A stretch of 19,753 nt of DNA from Chloroflexota bacterium (GCA_008501785.1 QQUD01000177.1:1-19753); one strand, 5' to 3'. Positions 1-9,488 are shown, counted from the first letter of the stretch. Numbers and translations are program-made. Notes: a model not told the origin generated them from the letters alone.

Positions 1-2
1 AA

Positions 3-308
3 CAAATCAACGCCGCCGAACTGAAACAAAAGCTAGATGCAAACGAATCAATCATCATGGTTGATGTGCGTACACCGGGTGAATATGAATTTGATGGACG
101 CATCACTGGATCACGCTTGATTCCACTGTCTGTGCTTACCTCTCGCGTACATGAAATTCCCAAAGATAAAACCATTGTTTGCGTGTGCCGTTCTGGCAAT
201 CGTAGTTATACAGCATGCGAAATATTAGCCAGCCAGGGATTTACGGATGTGATTAATTTGAGTGGTGGCATGTTTGGCTGGCGACGTGCCGGACTGCCAC
301 ATCAATAA
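3..308 (+). CDS. Rhodanese-domain sulfurtransferase, 5' end outside window
   Basis: The open frame runs in from the left edge (first whole codon at base 3) and ends at TAA 306-308, so the ATG at 57 is internal, not the start. The visible 101 residues form a single rhodanese domain: the MVDVRTPGEYEFDGRI segment is the usual D-V-R-x-x-x-E-(Y/F) signature, and VCVCRSGNRS is the active-site loop, whose Cys before RSGNRS would carry the persulfide. The domain closes with the common INLSGGMFGWRRAGLP ending. Family knowledge: such domains move sulfane sulfur (thiosulfate or persulfide to thiol acceptors), alone or fused to other domains. Whether an N-terminal partner domain exists cannot be seen. 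A likely terminator follows, so it is probably the last gene of its unit. The neighbouring SulP gene suggests a sulfur-related theme, but only weakly. Confidence 0.9.
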   Translation, partial: QINAAELKQKLDANESIIMVDVRTPGEYEFDGRITGSRLIPLSVLTSRVHEIPKDKTIVCVCRSGNRSYTACEILASQGFTDVINLSGGMFGWRRAGLPHQ

Positions 309-346
309 TTTATTCGCATTTCAGTCAAAATATTAAGAAAATAGAG

Positions 347-392
347 CGAGAGGTAAAGGTCGAGAGGTTTTCTCGCTTTATCTCTCGTTTTT
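347..392 (+). terminator. Probable rho-independent terminator after rhodanese gene
   Basis: CGAGAG (347-352) pairs with CTCTCG (382-387), which is followed directly by five T (388-392). Inside lies a second hairpin, CGAGA (361-365) with TCTCG (371-375) around a 5-nt loop. An alternative 7-bp pairing, 345-351 with 371-377, also exists. The position, about 40-80 bases after the rhodanese stop and before the SulP gene, fits termination. The stem is interrupted, so confidence is moderate. Confidence 0.5.
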
Positions 393-501
393 GAGTGAAA
401 AGGGTAATTCTTGAAAGTCGCACACCACCACCCATGAAAACCGTAGTGCGATTTGGTAAATCGCCTATCGAATTAGCAATTCGATTTACATTGGAGTTTG
501 A

Positions 502-2241
502 ATGTCGGCAAAATTTCGAGCTGGATTTTCTCAATATGTTCCAATTTCTAGTTGGCTACCGAATTATCGGCGGGATGATTTTGTAGGTGATTTATTAGCT
601 GGTGTGATTGTAGCGATTATGTTGGTGCCGCAAGGGATGGCGTATGCACTGCTGGCAGGGCTGCCGCCTGAAGTTGGGCTGTATGCCAGCATTTTGCCGC
701 TTATTTTGTATGGTCTTTTGGGAACCAGCCGCTCGCTGGCGGTGGGACCGGTGGCAATTGTGTCATTAATGGTGGCCGCAGGCGTGAGTCCATTGGCGGA
801 GTTGGGCAGCCCTGAATATTTACAATTTGCGCTGACACTGGCGCTGATGGTGGGTGTGATTCAAATGGCGATGGGGCTGCTGCAGGTTGGCTTTTTGGTG
901 AATTTTTTGAGCCATCCTGTTTTGGTTGGGTTTACGGCAGGTGCCGCGATCTTGATTGGCTTTAGCCAATTGAAACATTTACTCGGCATTCCAATGCCAC
1001 GTACTGAATATTTTTATGAATCTGTTTTGTATGCGTTTGCGCATTTTGGTGAGTCGAATGGGTTGACATTGGTGATTGGATTGGTCGGGATTAGCCTTTT
1101 ACTTTATTTCAAGTTTGGTTTGGGAAAGCAGTTGAAACGATGGGGCATAGAAGATAGTTTGGCGGTTCCGATTGCTAAAAGTGGTCCACTGGTGGTGGTG
1201 CTGCTGGGGACGGTGGTGGTTTGGGGGTTTGGGCTGCACACATCTGCGAATGTCAAGATTGTGGGAGATGTGCCTGGTGGGCTGCCGAACGTGACGATGC
1301 CATCTTTCGACATGCCAATATTGCAGGCGCTGCTGCCGACGGCGATTGCGATTAGCATGGTTGGGTATATGGAAAGCATTTCGGTGGGGAAGTCGTTGGC
1401 GAGTAAGCGGCGGCAAAAGGTGGATGCGAATCAAGAGCTGATTGCGTTGGGTGTGGCGAATTTAGGTGCCACATTTACTGGTGGCTATCCGGTGACGGGT
1501 GGGTTTAGTCGGTCGGTAGTGAATTTTAGTGCGGGCGCAAAAACGGGGATGGCTTCGGTGATAACGGCCGTTCTCGTCACTCTCACCGTCGTTTTTCTCA
1601 CACCCCTGTTCTACTTCTTGCCCAATGCAATGCTGGCTGCGATTATTATGGTCGCGGTGGCTAATTTAGTAGACATAAAATCTATCAAGCACATTTGGCA
1701 CTATAGCAAAATGGATGCATTTGGACTCATTGCCACCTTTTTGGCTGTGCTGGCGGTTGGTGTGGAAACAGGTATTTTGGTTGGAGTTGGCGTTGCTGTT
1801 GGTTTATTTATTTGGCGCAGCAGCAAACCGCACGTTGCCATTGTGGGGCGCATGAACGAGAGCGAGATTTATCGCAATATTCTGCGCCATCCGGTGCAAA
1901 CGTGGCCCAACGTCGTGATCATGCGTATGGATGAGAATCTTTATTTTGCGAACACAAAGTACCTGGAGGATACGGTGTTGAATCTGGTGGCGGAATGTGT
2001 GCAGATTGAATATTTTGTGTTGGTGGGAACGGCCGTTAACGTCATCGACGCCAGTGCCCTCGAAACCCTCGAATCTCTCATTCACCAGCTCAAAGATGCA
2101 GGCGTCGCCTTCCACATGGCCGCCATCAAAGGGCCAGTAATGGACAAGCTGCTTGACATCGGCTTCGTCGATCACATCGGACCAGACCACATTCACCTGA
2201 CCACACACGACGCTATGAAAGCAATTGGTGTTGTGAATTAG
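502..2241 (+). CDS. SulP (SLC26-type) anion permease with C-terminal STAS domain
   Basis: This 579-residue inner-membrane protein has the usual SulP length and order. A short N-terminus (SWLPNYRRDDFVGDLLAG) leads to hydrophobic segments including the family signature region around VPQGMAYALLAGLPPEVGLY and SLAVGPVAIVSL, then a C-terminal cytoplasmic STAS domain from about residue 450. In the STAS domain, NVIDASALETL (D516, S518) matches the conserved loop that is phosphorylatable in anti-sigma antagonists. SulP proteins carry sulfate, bicarbonate or other anions, often with H+ or Na+; sequence alone does not give the substrate. The start at ATG 502 is supported by GGAG at 493-496 with 5-nt spacing. 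GC skew switches sharply at two ACGGCCGT sites inside the gene (1564 and 2029). Sulfate uptake is possible given the upstream rhodanese gene, but bicarbonate is equally open. Confidence 0.92.
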   Translation: MSAKFRAGFSQYVPISSWLPNYRRDDFVGDLLAGVIVAIMLVPQGMAYALLAGLPPEVGLYASILPLILYGLLGTSRSLAVGPVAIVSLMVAAGVSPLAELGSPEYLQFALTLALMVGVIQMAMGLLQVGFLVNFLSHPVLVGFTAGAAILIGFSQLKHLLGIPMPRTEYFYESVLYAFAHFGESNGLTLVIGLVGISLLLYFKFGLGKQLKRWGIEDSLAVPIAKSGPLVVVLLGTVVVWGFGLHTSANVKIVGDVPGGLPNVTMPSFDMPILQALLPTAIAISMVGYMESISVGKSLASKRRQKVDANQELIALGVANLGATFTGGYPVTGGFSRSVVNFSAGAKTGMASVITAVLVTLTVVFLTPLFYFLPNAMLAAIIMVAVANLVDIKSIKHIWHYSKMDAFGLIATFLAVLAVGVETGILVGVGVAVGLFIWRSSKPHVAIVGRMNESEIYRNILRHPVQTWPNVVIMRMDENLYFANTKYLEDTVLNLVAECVQIEYFVLVGTAVNVIDASALETLESLIHQLKDAGVAFHMAAIKGPVMDKLLDIGFVDHIGPDHIHLTTHDAMKAIGVVN

Positions 2242-2298
2242 TATATTCCCCATTAAAATGATGAAGTAATCAGCATAAAGTATTCGGGAAAAATAATC

Positions 2299-2361
2299 CA
2301 CAGATGACACAGATTTCGCAGATTTAGAGAAGAAAAAATCTGTGTCATCTGTGAAATCTGT
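2299..2361. repeat. Dispersed palindromic repeat, CAGATTT family, copy 1
   Basis: An 18-nt arm at 2299-2316 is perfectly repeated in inverse orientation at 2336-2353, with a 19-nt loop. Extra CAGATTT-like units sit inside the loop (CGCAGATTT, 2317-2325) and outside the right arm (AAATCTGTAGAT, from 2354). It lies between the SulP gene and the next gene. The related copy at 17451-17528 shares CGCAGATTT and ACAGATT units. No open frame crosses it and there is no T-run, so it looks like a mobile or expanded intergenic repeat rather than a plain terminator. Confidence 0.85.
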
Positions 2362-2501
2362 AGATAATATCTTTGAAAACTTTTTTCAGATTACTCAAAA
2401 TCTGCAAACCGATCAGAATTAAAGTTTTATTTGGGGGGAGTTTGGCCCGAAAATCGAGCGTAGAAAATCAAAAAGAGAGCGTGAGCCAGCAAAGCTTTGT
2501 G

Positions 2502-4481
2502 ATGTCGCACCTGGTTGGCTGGCGGAAAGGAATGACTCATTGGCTGCTAGAGCGCGATTCTGAAAGACGGGTGCCCTGGCAGACCATTGTTGAAGTCACC
2601 TTAATTGTGCTGTGGGCGTTTTGGTTGGGTCGTGATTATCTGTTTCCATCACCGACAATGTGGCCAAACGGCCGTGAATTTGGCATGTCTATTCATCCCC
2701 ATTACATTTGGACACAGCTCACCGATTGCGGCAACTGTGTTTTATGGAATGGGCTTTACAACGGAGGGGCGCCTGCTTTTGTAGAGCTGCATGCGGCCGT
2801 TTTGCATCCACTCGTGATTGTTGCCACGCTGCTTTGGGGCGGCATTACCGGCGCAAAACTGATTATTATTTTTAGCTTGGCAATGGCAGGCATTGCGCAA
2901 TGGTGGTTGGCTAAAGTGATGCAGCTAGGCTGGGTGGCGCGTTTGTGGGCGGCTGGCATGGCTGCTGCTGGTGGGCATCTGGCTGGTCGCATGGACATTG
3001 GGGTTGTAGGTATCATCATCTCCACAGCTGCGTGCAGTTTGGTCATTGCCCCTGGTATCCAATTAGCTGCATCCGGTAAGCGGCGACATGTGGTGTCGTT
3101 GGCATTGACATTGGCTTTGGCGATTGTTTCTGGGCAGGCGTATATGCAAATCGGACTGCTGCTCAGCGTGATTCCGGCTTTTGGCATTTTGTTAATTGAT
3201 GATCAACTGCGAATCAAACATGTTTGGCGGGAATTTGTTTTGGCAGGCGTATTAGCCTTGTTGTTGGCTGCCCCATTTTTGGTGCCATTTTTTCACTACT
3301 GGCCAGAATTTGGAAAAGGCCTTGATTGGGTCATAACATCGGTGCAACCGCTTGAATATATGCCACTTAATTTTGTGGTACGTGATACCTCCTTCTTTTT
3401 TAGCGAACAGCTTGGCAAATTGCCATACCCATATTTGTACGTCAACTTTATTGGATGGGTACCTGTTTTATTAGCCATTTTGCCACTCCGTTTTGCCAAA
3501 CCAAAAGAACGACGCCTGCTCACATTTTTTATGGTGAGCATTGTGCTTATTTTGTTGGCTGGCAGTGCGATTATTTTTAATCAAATTGGCAAGGTGTTTC
3601 CAGAGTTTGTAGCCGGCTTTCGTAATCCTAGCCTGATTGTTGGGCTTGCCGTTCCCTTGATTTTGGGACTGGCTGCCTGGGGTCTTGATCGGTTGTTGCA
3701 AAAATCATGGATTACTTTGCCGTTTACCTCTGCTGACAATTTCAAGCATTCATGGATTATAGGCAAGCTGTCTTGGCTGAGTCTCTTTTTATGCCTGCTT
3801 ATCTCGCTGCGAACGACTTATTATTACAGTCGGAGTTGGTTATTTACGGTTGAATTGGATTGGACAGTAGCAAAAGGGGTTGAAGCCGCACAAACAGCTG
3901 ATGCACAATGGGCTGCCATTCCGTTGGGAGGGCATTTTTGGGGGCCACCAGCGGCGGAAGCTGGATTGAAGCTGACCCGGCTAGCACGGCCGTCTTTTTG
4001 GATAGATCGCCCAGTGCCTGACCCTTACTTTGACGTGACAAAATTTGATTACGATCCTGAAACGGGTGAACTGATTGATCAAATCGGCGACTTAAAGTTT
4101 GTGCGGTATCCAGAGAATTATTACGCATCTGTGGAAACCGAGGCGGGCGAGGTGGTGCCGTGTACGGCCGTTTCCAAAGGCGGTCACATCGATGTTTTAT
4201 GCAAATCAGATCAACCAGGCAAACTGATCGTCCAAGAAAACTACTGGTCTGGCTGGAAAGCGTGGCAAGATGGGAGTCGTGTTACATTAGACACCGAAAT
4301 GAATTGGCTGTCGATTGATGCTCCTGCCGGAGCGCATCAATATCATTTTCGGTATCGTCCCTGGGACGTGACTGTAGGATTTGTGTTGATGTTGGTTGGG
4401 GTTTTTGTAATGGGTGTAATTTTCTTTTCTTCATCAAAACAGGACTCATTGCTGATTGAATCGTGTCAATCATCTCAATAA
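2502..4481 (+). CDS. YfhO-like polytopic membrane protein
   Basis: About 660 residues from ATG 2502. A cytoplasmic start is followed by many hydrophobic segments (first around TIVEVTLIVLWAFW), then a soluble C-terminal domain and a last membrane segment near the end (VGFVLMLVGVFVMGVIFF). The C-terminal part, LIVQENYWSGWKAWQDG then DAPAGAHQYHFRYRPW, closely resembles the end of YfhO-type proteins, a GT-C-related family linked to glycosylation of envelope polymers or lipids. An extracytoplasmic loop with DCGNCVLWNGLYNGGAP follows the first membrane segment, a position typical for GT-C catalytic loops, though no clear D-x-D or D-E pair is seen. The frame stays open up to a TTG at 2373, but that TTG has no ribosome site and could be a -35 box (TTGAAA, 17 nt, CAAAAT). 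GTG 2481 and ATG 2532 are other possible starts. Substrate unknown. Confidence 0.75.
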   Translation: MSHLVGWRKGMTHWLLERDSERRVPWQTIVEVTLIVLWAFWLGRDYLFPSPTMWPNGREFGMSIHPHYIWTQLTDCGNCVLWNGLYNGGAPAFVELHAAVLHPLVIVATLLWGGITGAKLIIIFSLAMAGIAQWWLAKVMQLGWVARLWAAGMAAAGGHLAGRMDIGVVGIIISTAACSLVIAPGIQLAASGKRRHVVSLALTLALAIVSGQAYMQIGLLLSVIPAFGILLIDDQLRIKHVWREFVLAGVLALLLAAPFLVPFFHYWPEFGKGLDWVITSVQPLEYMPLNFVVRDTSFFFSEQLGKLPYPYLYVNFIGWVPVLLAILPLRFAKPKERRLLTFFMVSIVLILLAGSAIIFNQIGKVFPEFVAGFRNPSLIVGLAVPLILGLAAWGLDRLLQKSWITLPFTSADNFKHSWIIGKLSWLSLFLCLLISLRTTYYYSRSWLFTVELDWTVAKGVEAAQTADAQWAAIPLGGHFWGPPAAEAGLKLTRLARPSFWIDRPVPDPYFDVTKFDYDPETGELIDQIGDLKFVRYPENYYASVETEAGEVVPCTAVSKGGHIDVLCKSDQPGKLIVQENYWSGWKAWQDGSRVTLDTEMNWLSIDAPAGAHQYHFRYRPWDVTVGFVLMLVGVFVMGVIFFSSSKQDSLLIESCQSSQ

Positions 4482-4593
4482 AATAATAAACTGAATGCAT
4501 TTATAAAGTGGAACTTGCAACATCCATTGAATCAAACTTGTTTGCGGTGGATTATTTCTCGTAACAGCCAACCGTTGCAAACGTTGAAATTAT

Positions 4594-7500
4594 ATGAATT
4601 ACCCACTCACACAGCATGATGAAAGCAGTACAGCTCGACCTGTACCTGATGAAATACCATTATTGCGGGCTGAATTAACTCATTGGCAAGCGTATCTTCC
4701 TGTTGATTTATGGCAGCAATTGCAAAAGAGTTGTCCAGCGCCACAGCGAAATCTCCTTTCCAAATGCCTTTCTCATTTGACCAGCTTGCTGGAAGCAACA
4801 ACCAGCCATTTGCCAGCGTCGCTGGTGAAACAGGTGAAGCGCAACCCTGTACCGGGGCAGGCTGATGGACAGTTTGTCGAAGGAACGCTGCTGTTTGCAG
4901 ACATTAGTGGCTTTACGGCGATGTCGGAACGGTTGAGCCGGACTGGGCGTGAGGGGGCAGAGGAAGTAACGGCCGTTGTCAACCGCTACTTCGAAGTGAT
5001 GCTCGACATTTTACGCCAGCACGATGGGCAGTTAATCCGGTTTGGTGGCGATGCGCTGTTGGGCTTGTTTGAAGAACGGCCGTTTTTCCCAAAAATTCAT
5101 TTCTCCGACTATGCCGACATGCCCCAATTCTCCGACAGTGCCACCCGCGCTGTGCAAGCCGCCATGATCATGCAAGCGGCAATGTCCCAATTCACCCATA
5201 CCGAAACCTCACAAGGTACCTTCCCACTGCGCATGAGTGTGGGGCTGCACAAAGGGCGCTTTTTCACCGCCCAGTTGGGCAATCGTGAAAACATGGAATT
5301 CGCGCTGTTTGGCAAAGATGTGAACGCAGCGGCTGCGGCTGAATCGATTGCCAATGCTGGGCAGGTTGTGCTCAATCAGGCGACTCTTGATGCGATCAAT
5401 CCAGATATTTTGTGCCACGCTACACCCATTTCCGAACAACCATCCTATTTCATCGTCAACAACATTGCCCAACCGAATAACCGTCCCATGCCGACGTTTA
5501 TGAACACCCACTATCCACTGCCGCCGACATTGCCGGTGCTGCGGCGCACGGTGCGGCTGCTGGATGTGTTTACGCCATTTTTGCCTGCGGGGTTGCTGCC
5601 TCGGTTGAACAGCGATCCCAACGCGCCCAGTCTGAAAGGGGAGCCACGATTGGTAGCCAGCTTGTTTGTGAATATTGATGGGCTGGGTGAAATTGCAGAC
5701 CGGTTGGGGGTGGGGAATGAAGAGGAGATTGTAACGGCCGTTAACCACTACTTCGTGTGCATGAGTCAGGCACTAGAGCGGTATGGCGGCGTCATCAACA
5801 AAATCGACCTCTACGACCACGGCGATAAACTGCTGGTCACATTTGGTGCGCCAGTCGCGCACGAAGATGACCCAGAACGGGCTGTGCGAGCCGCGTTGGC
5901 CATGCAAGAAGCACTTTCTGAGATTAACGAAACATTGCCCGAACAGGTGGGATTGTCGGACTTGTTTTTGCGGCAGCGCATTGGTATTAGCTTTGGTTCG
6001 GTGTATGCCGGGTATGTGGGCGCGAGCTGGCGGCATGAATATACCGTAATGGGTGACGAAGTGAACCTGGCGGCGCGGCTCATGTCTGCGGCTGAGAGCA
6101 ACCAGATTGTCGTTTGCCAAAATGTGTGGCGCAAAGCCCATGCGATGGCTGAGTTAACCCTGCGCGGCAATGTCAATCTTAAAGGTAAGAGCAAGCCAGT
6201 TTCCATTTATGAAGTGGTCGAACTAAAAGCTGTTCATGAACAAACGCGTGGGTTGCAGGGCATGCAGTCGGTGCTGGTGGGGCGGGATGCTGAACAGGTG
6301 CAGCTGCAAGCTGTTTTTGAAAAACTGTCCGATGCGCAAGGGCATGTGGTGGTGATCAACGGTGAGGCAGGGGCAGGCAAAACCCGCTTGGTGCATGATG
6401 TGCTGCCCAAAGGGCAGCGTTTGTTTGGTGTGCGCTGCTTGTCGTACACAGAGTCGGTGAGTTATCGGCCGTTTCAAGACCTGATGCGCCAACTGGTTAA
6501 TCTGACTGTTGAAGAAGATGATGAGGTGGCGCTGCCGCTGCTGAAAGCGGCGCTGGGCAAATGGCTGCCGCTTGATGAAGCAGATGCCCATTTGCCGTAT
6601 ATTGCTAATTTTTTGAATGTACCGCTTGGGTCTGAATTGCACGAAAAAATCCGGTATTTGGACGGGGAAGCGTTGCAGCAGCGCACTTTTGTGGGATTGC
6701 AGCGCTTGCTGCAGGCGCAAGCTCAGGCCGCGCCGCTGGTGCTGCTGCTGGACGACATTCAATGGATGGATCATGCATCGCTCGATTTGTTGGATTATTT
6801 ACTGCCGCTGGTGCAGCATGTGCCGGTGGTGTGGCTGCTGCTCTTTCGGCCAATGCCCGGTCAAGGGTGTCGCCCGATTTGTGATCAGGCGGCGCAAACG
6901 TTTAGCGATTGTTACACCGAATTAAAATTACCTGGATTGTCCCGAGATGAGTCGCGGCAATTGTTGTTCAATCTGGTAGAAGAAGAGGCGTGGCCGCTGG
7001 GTGCGGCTGATTTGGTACTGGACCGGGCTGAAGGAAATCCACTGTTTTTGGAAGAGGTGCTGCGTTCGTTGATTAATGATGGGCTGCTGGTGCAAGTGAA
7101 AAACGGCCGGTGGCAATTTAGCAATCAGGTGACAACGATTACGGTGCCTGACACGCTGGAAGGGGTGCTGCTGGCGCGGCTGGACCGGCTGGAAGAGCTG
7201 TGCCGCTGGACGGTGCAAGTGGCGGCAGTGGTGGGTCGTTCGTTCCCGGTGGATGTGCTGTCGAATGTGTTGGATGGTGATGGAAAACGGCCGTTTCAGA
7301 GCCACCTCACCCAACTGCAACAAGTCGAAATCATCCGCGAAATGCAGCGTCATCCTGAGTTGGTCTACAGTTTTATGCACACGTTGATGCAGGAAGTGAG
7401 CTACAGCAGCCTGTCGGCGGGGTCGCGCCGTGAGTATCACCGGCTGATTGCAGCTTATTTGGAAGACGGCCGTTCTGCTGGCTGGGGCAATGTGGAAAGC

Positions 7501-8928
7501 CTGCCGCCGCTGATTGCGCATCATGCTTTTGCCGGACAAGATTGGCCGCGGGCGATGACGTATCAAATGTTAACGGGGCAGCAGGCGCAGCAGCTTTTTG
7601 CCAATTATGAAGCCGTCGATCATTTTGAACGTGCCTTGCACAGCGCGGCGCAGCTGCCTGACACATTCCAGGAACGATTGTCGATTCATTTGGCGTTGAG
7701 CCAACTATTTATTTCAACTGGGCAATATGACGAAGCGAATGGGCATTTGACGCAGGCTGAAGAGTTGGCGCAATTACAGCAGAACGTGGCGGCGAAAACG
7801 GCCGTTTGTCGTTGGCAAGTGCGCCTGCACGAACTGCGTGGTGAATACGATGAAGCGTTTGCCTGGATCGAAAAAGGGATGGCAAATGAGTCACAGACGG
7901 AAACGGCCGATACGGCCCAAATTTTACTATTGGCTGGATTGATCAACATTCGCCAGGGAAATTATGATGACGCTATTAAGCAATGTTTAACTGTGCTGAA
8001 CATTGCCGAAAAGCTGGGCGAAGTGACTGTGCTGGCCCGCGCCTACAATTTACTAGGCATCACCTATCTGCGCAGCGACAGCACCGCCGCCATCGACAAT
8101 TTTGGCAAGGCGTTTGAGCTGTACGAACAGGCGGGTGATTTGCAAGGGCAGGCAACTTCGCACAATTTGATAGCCAATGCCTGTTTTAACCTGGGGCGCT
8201 GGCAGGAGGCCGACCACCATTACCGGCAGGCACAGCGCATGTTTGCCCAGATTGGTGATGTGTATAACCAGGCCATTGCTGACAACAATTTAGGTGGCAT
8301 TGCTCGCAATCGAGGTCAGCTCGATGATGCATTTCACTTTTATCAAGAAGGGCTGCGGCTGGCGGAGCAAATTGGTGGGTCAGCCTGGATGGTGGGTGTG
8401 TTTCATATGAATTTGGGCGCGACATATGACCGGCAGGGAGATGTGGCGGCGGCTAAACGGCACTTGCAGTCTAGCAAATATCATTTTGAGCAAGCACAAT
8501 CCCGTGACTTTTTGCCAGAGATGATGCGCCATTGGGCAGAGGTGGCTCTGCACGCTGGCGAGGTCGGTGAGGCGCAATTATTGGCAAAAGATGCCCTGGC
8601 ACTGGCGCGTGAACTGAACATGCCGGGTGAAATTGGGTGCAGTCTGTGTGTGTTGGGCCGGGTGGCGCTGGCACAAAAAAAGTTTGCGGAGGCACGGAAA
8701 TTGCTGGCTGAAGGTGTCAATGTATTGGCAGATGTGGCTGAAGAGTATGAATTGGCCCGTGCCCGGTACTGGTTGGCCAGTTTGTTGATCAAAATGGACA
8801 ACAAGCAGGGTGCGCAAGCCCTTTTGTCTGCGGCGAGGACTGTTTTTGAGCGGTTGGAAGCGGTGGTGGATGGGTCGGCCGTTTCTGAACTTCAGCGGGA
8901 ATTAGTCGAGTCGTCTGGTGGTCATTAG
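4594..8928 (+). CDS. Soluble adenylyl cyclase-like protein: two cyclase domains, P-loop ATPase, TPRs
   Basis: A 1444-residue cytoplasmic signalling protein. Cyclase domain 1 (about 95-290) has both metal Asp positions (FADIS D103, FGGD D153) but Arg (R149) where the base-specifying Lys is expected, and Ala in place of the transition-state Arg (N244, A248). Cyclase domain 2 (about 350-545) has D362, D411, K403, T484 and the N491/R495 pair in VNLAAR. So domain 2 supplies the base-specifying and transition-state residues that domain 1 lacks, as in C1/C2 heterodimeric catalytic sites. Lys/Thr is the pair associated with ATP in bacterial and sAC-type cyclases, so cAMP is the likely product. Next come an AAA_16-like ATPase (Walker A GEAGAGKT 590-597; Walker B LLLDD 717-721) and TPR-like repeats from about 1000 to 1430. 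Order and size match mammalian sAC (ADCY10). No ribosome site is visible before ATG 4594. The start is accepted because the frame has no better one. Confidence 0.9.
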   Translation: MNYPLTQHDESSTARPVPDEIPLLRAELTHWQAYLPVDLWQQLQKSCPAPQRNLLSKCLSHLTSLLEATTSHLPASLVKQVKRNPVPGQADGQFVEGTLLFADISGFTAMSERLSRTGREGAEEVTAVVNRYFEVMLDILRQHDGQLIRFGGDALLGLFEERPFFPKIHFSDYADMPQFSDSATRAVQAAMIMQAAMSQFTHTETSQGTFPLRMSVGLHKGRFFTAQLGNRENMEFALFGKDVNAAAAAESIANAGQVVLNQATLDAINPDILCHATPISEQPSYFIVNNIAQPNNRPMPTFMNTHYPLPPTLPVLRRTVRLLDVFTPFLPAGLLPRLNSDPNAPSLKGEPRLVASLFVNIDGLGEIADRLGVGNEEEIVTAVNHYFVCMSQALERYGGVINKIDLYDHGDKLLVTFGAPVAHEDDPERAVRAALAMQEALSEINETLPEQVGLSDLFLRQRIGISFGSVYAGYVGASWRHEYTVMGDEVNLAARLMSAAESNQIVVCQNVWRKAHAMAELTLRGNVNLKGKSKPVSIYEVVELKAVHEQTRGLQGMQSVLVGRDAEQVQLQAVFEKLSDAQGHVVVINGEAGAGKTRLVHDVLPKGQRLFGVRCLSYTESVSYRPFQDLMRQLVNLTVEEDDEVALPLLKAALGKWLPLDEADAHLPYIANFLNVPLGSELHEKIRYLDGEALQQRTFVGLQRLLQAQAQAAPLVLLLDDIQWMDHASLDLLDYLLPLVQHVPVVWLLLFRPMPGQGCRPICDQAAQTFSDCYTELKLPGLSRDESRQLLFNLVEEEAWPLGAADLVLDRAEGNPLFLEEVLRSLINDGLLVQVKNGRWQFSNQVTTITVPDTLEGVLLARLDRLEELCRWTVQVAAVVGRSFPVDVLSNVLDGDGKRPFQSHLTQLQQVEIIREMQRHPELVYSFMHTLMQEVSYSSLSAGSRREYHRLIAAYLEDGRSAGWGNVESLPPLIAHHAFAGQDWPRAMTYQMLTGQQAQQLFANYEAVDHFERALHSAAQLPDTFQERLSIHLALSQLFISTGQYDEANGHLTQAEELAQLQQNVAAKTAVCRWQVRLHELRGEYDEAFAWIEKGMANESQTETADTAQILLLAGLINIRQGNYDDAIKQCLTVLNIAEKLGEVTVLARAYNLLGITYLRSDSTAAIDNFGKAFELYEQAGDLQGQATSHNLIANACFNLGRWQEADHHYRQAQRMFAQIGDVYNQAIADNNLGGIARNRGQLDDAFHFYQEGLRLAEQIGGSAWMVGVFHMNLGATYDRQGDVAAAKRHLQSSKYHFEQAQSRDFLPEMMRHWAEVALHAGEVGEAQLLAKDALALARELNMPGEIGCSLCVLGRVALAQKKFAEARKLLAEGVNVLADVAEEYELARARYWLASLLIKMDNKQGAQALLSAARTVFERLEAVVDGSAVSELQRELVESSGGH

Positions 8929-8942
8929 TCCCTTAGTCAACC

Positions 8943-9213
8943 TGTCGTTCCGAGGTCTCCCGAGGAATCCCCTACTTCTGGTCTAGCGGTAGGAATTTTT
9001 CGGAGGATACTTCGCAGGGCCTCAGCACAGGCTCTACTAAGAAAGTTGTCATTTCGAACGCAGTCTTCGGAGTGAGAAATCTTGCTTCGTGTCTGTCAAG
9101 AACCCTCTGCCTCAAAGCAAGATTCCTCGGCAGACCTCGGAATGACAATTGCATGACAAATTTCTTCCTTATTTTGTTCTGGGTCTTCCCGGCATAGGCT
9201 ACTCGGAATGACA
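8943..9213. repeat. Nested dispersed inverted repeats, GTCATTCCGAG family
   Basis: Several imperfect inverted pairs nest here. 8943-8954 pairs with 9202-9213 (one mismatch). CGAGGAATC at 8961-8969 pairs perfectly with 9121-9129. 9046-9056 pairs with 9138-9148 (one mismatch). 9076-9087 pairs with 9115-9126 (one mismatch). The units TGTCATTCCGAG and AGAAATCTTGCT are the kind seen as dispersed intergenic repeats in many bacterial genomes. No coding frame is convincing. Confidence 0.8.
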
Positions 9214-9488
9214 TGAGGATAGTAATTTAGTCACAGTGGTTTCAAATGACAGGAAAAATGAAATGTGCAACACAGTTAACAACGCCGATTCACTTTTACA
9301 ATAATCACAGAAACACATCGCCTAAATCGGACCCGGCAAGTGTTTGGGGGAGAGCCATCAATAAACATACCCCCAATCAGTCAGGTTCCCAATCACCACC
9401 CAAAACTTCCCGGAAGCTAAGAAAAAGCAACTGCTTGAACCAACTTTGAAACGCTTCTAGAAAGTTACGAGTAATTCCTAATCGAGTC
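9214..9488. other. Intergenic stretch with no recognised gene
   Basis: Between the repeat cluster and the hairpin upstream of the peptidase gene I see no supported gene. A 67-codon frame at 9246-9449 lacks a ribosome site and any recognisable protein pattern. The only structure noticed is a 7-bp hairpin, TTGGGGG (9344-9350) with CCCCCAA (9370-9376). No known riboswitch consensus is recognised. Confidence 0.5.

Noticed and set aside
2373..2501. N-terminal extension of the YfhO-like gene from TTG 2373
   Set aside because: No ribosome site. The TTGAAA could instead be a -35 box, and the extension is not membrane-like. It is kept as a possibility but not as the main call.
6223..7566. Long open frames on the minus strand (183 and 212 codons) inside the cyclase-ATPase gene
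   Set aside because: Their translations are Gln/His/Arg-rich without domain patterns, as expected of shadows of a real gene. They have no ribosome sites.
9344..9376. Riboswitch upstream of the peptidase gene
   Set aside because: Only one 7-bp G/C hairpin was seen; no known aptamer consensus could be matched by eye.
9246..9449. 67-codon open frame upstream of the peptidase gene
   Set aside because: No ribosome site, low-complexity polar translation, and it lies between repeat elements.
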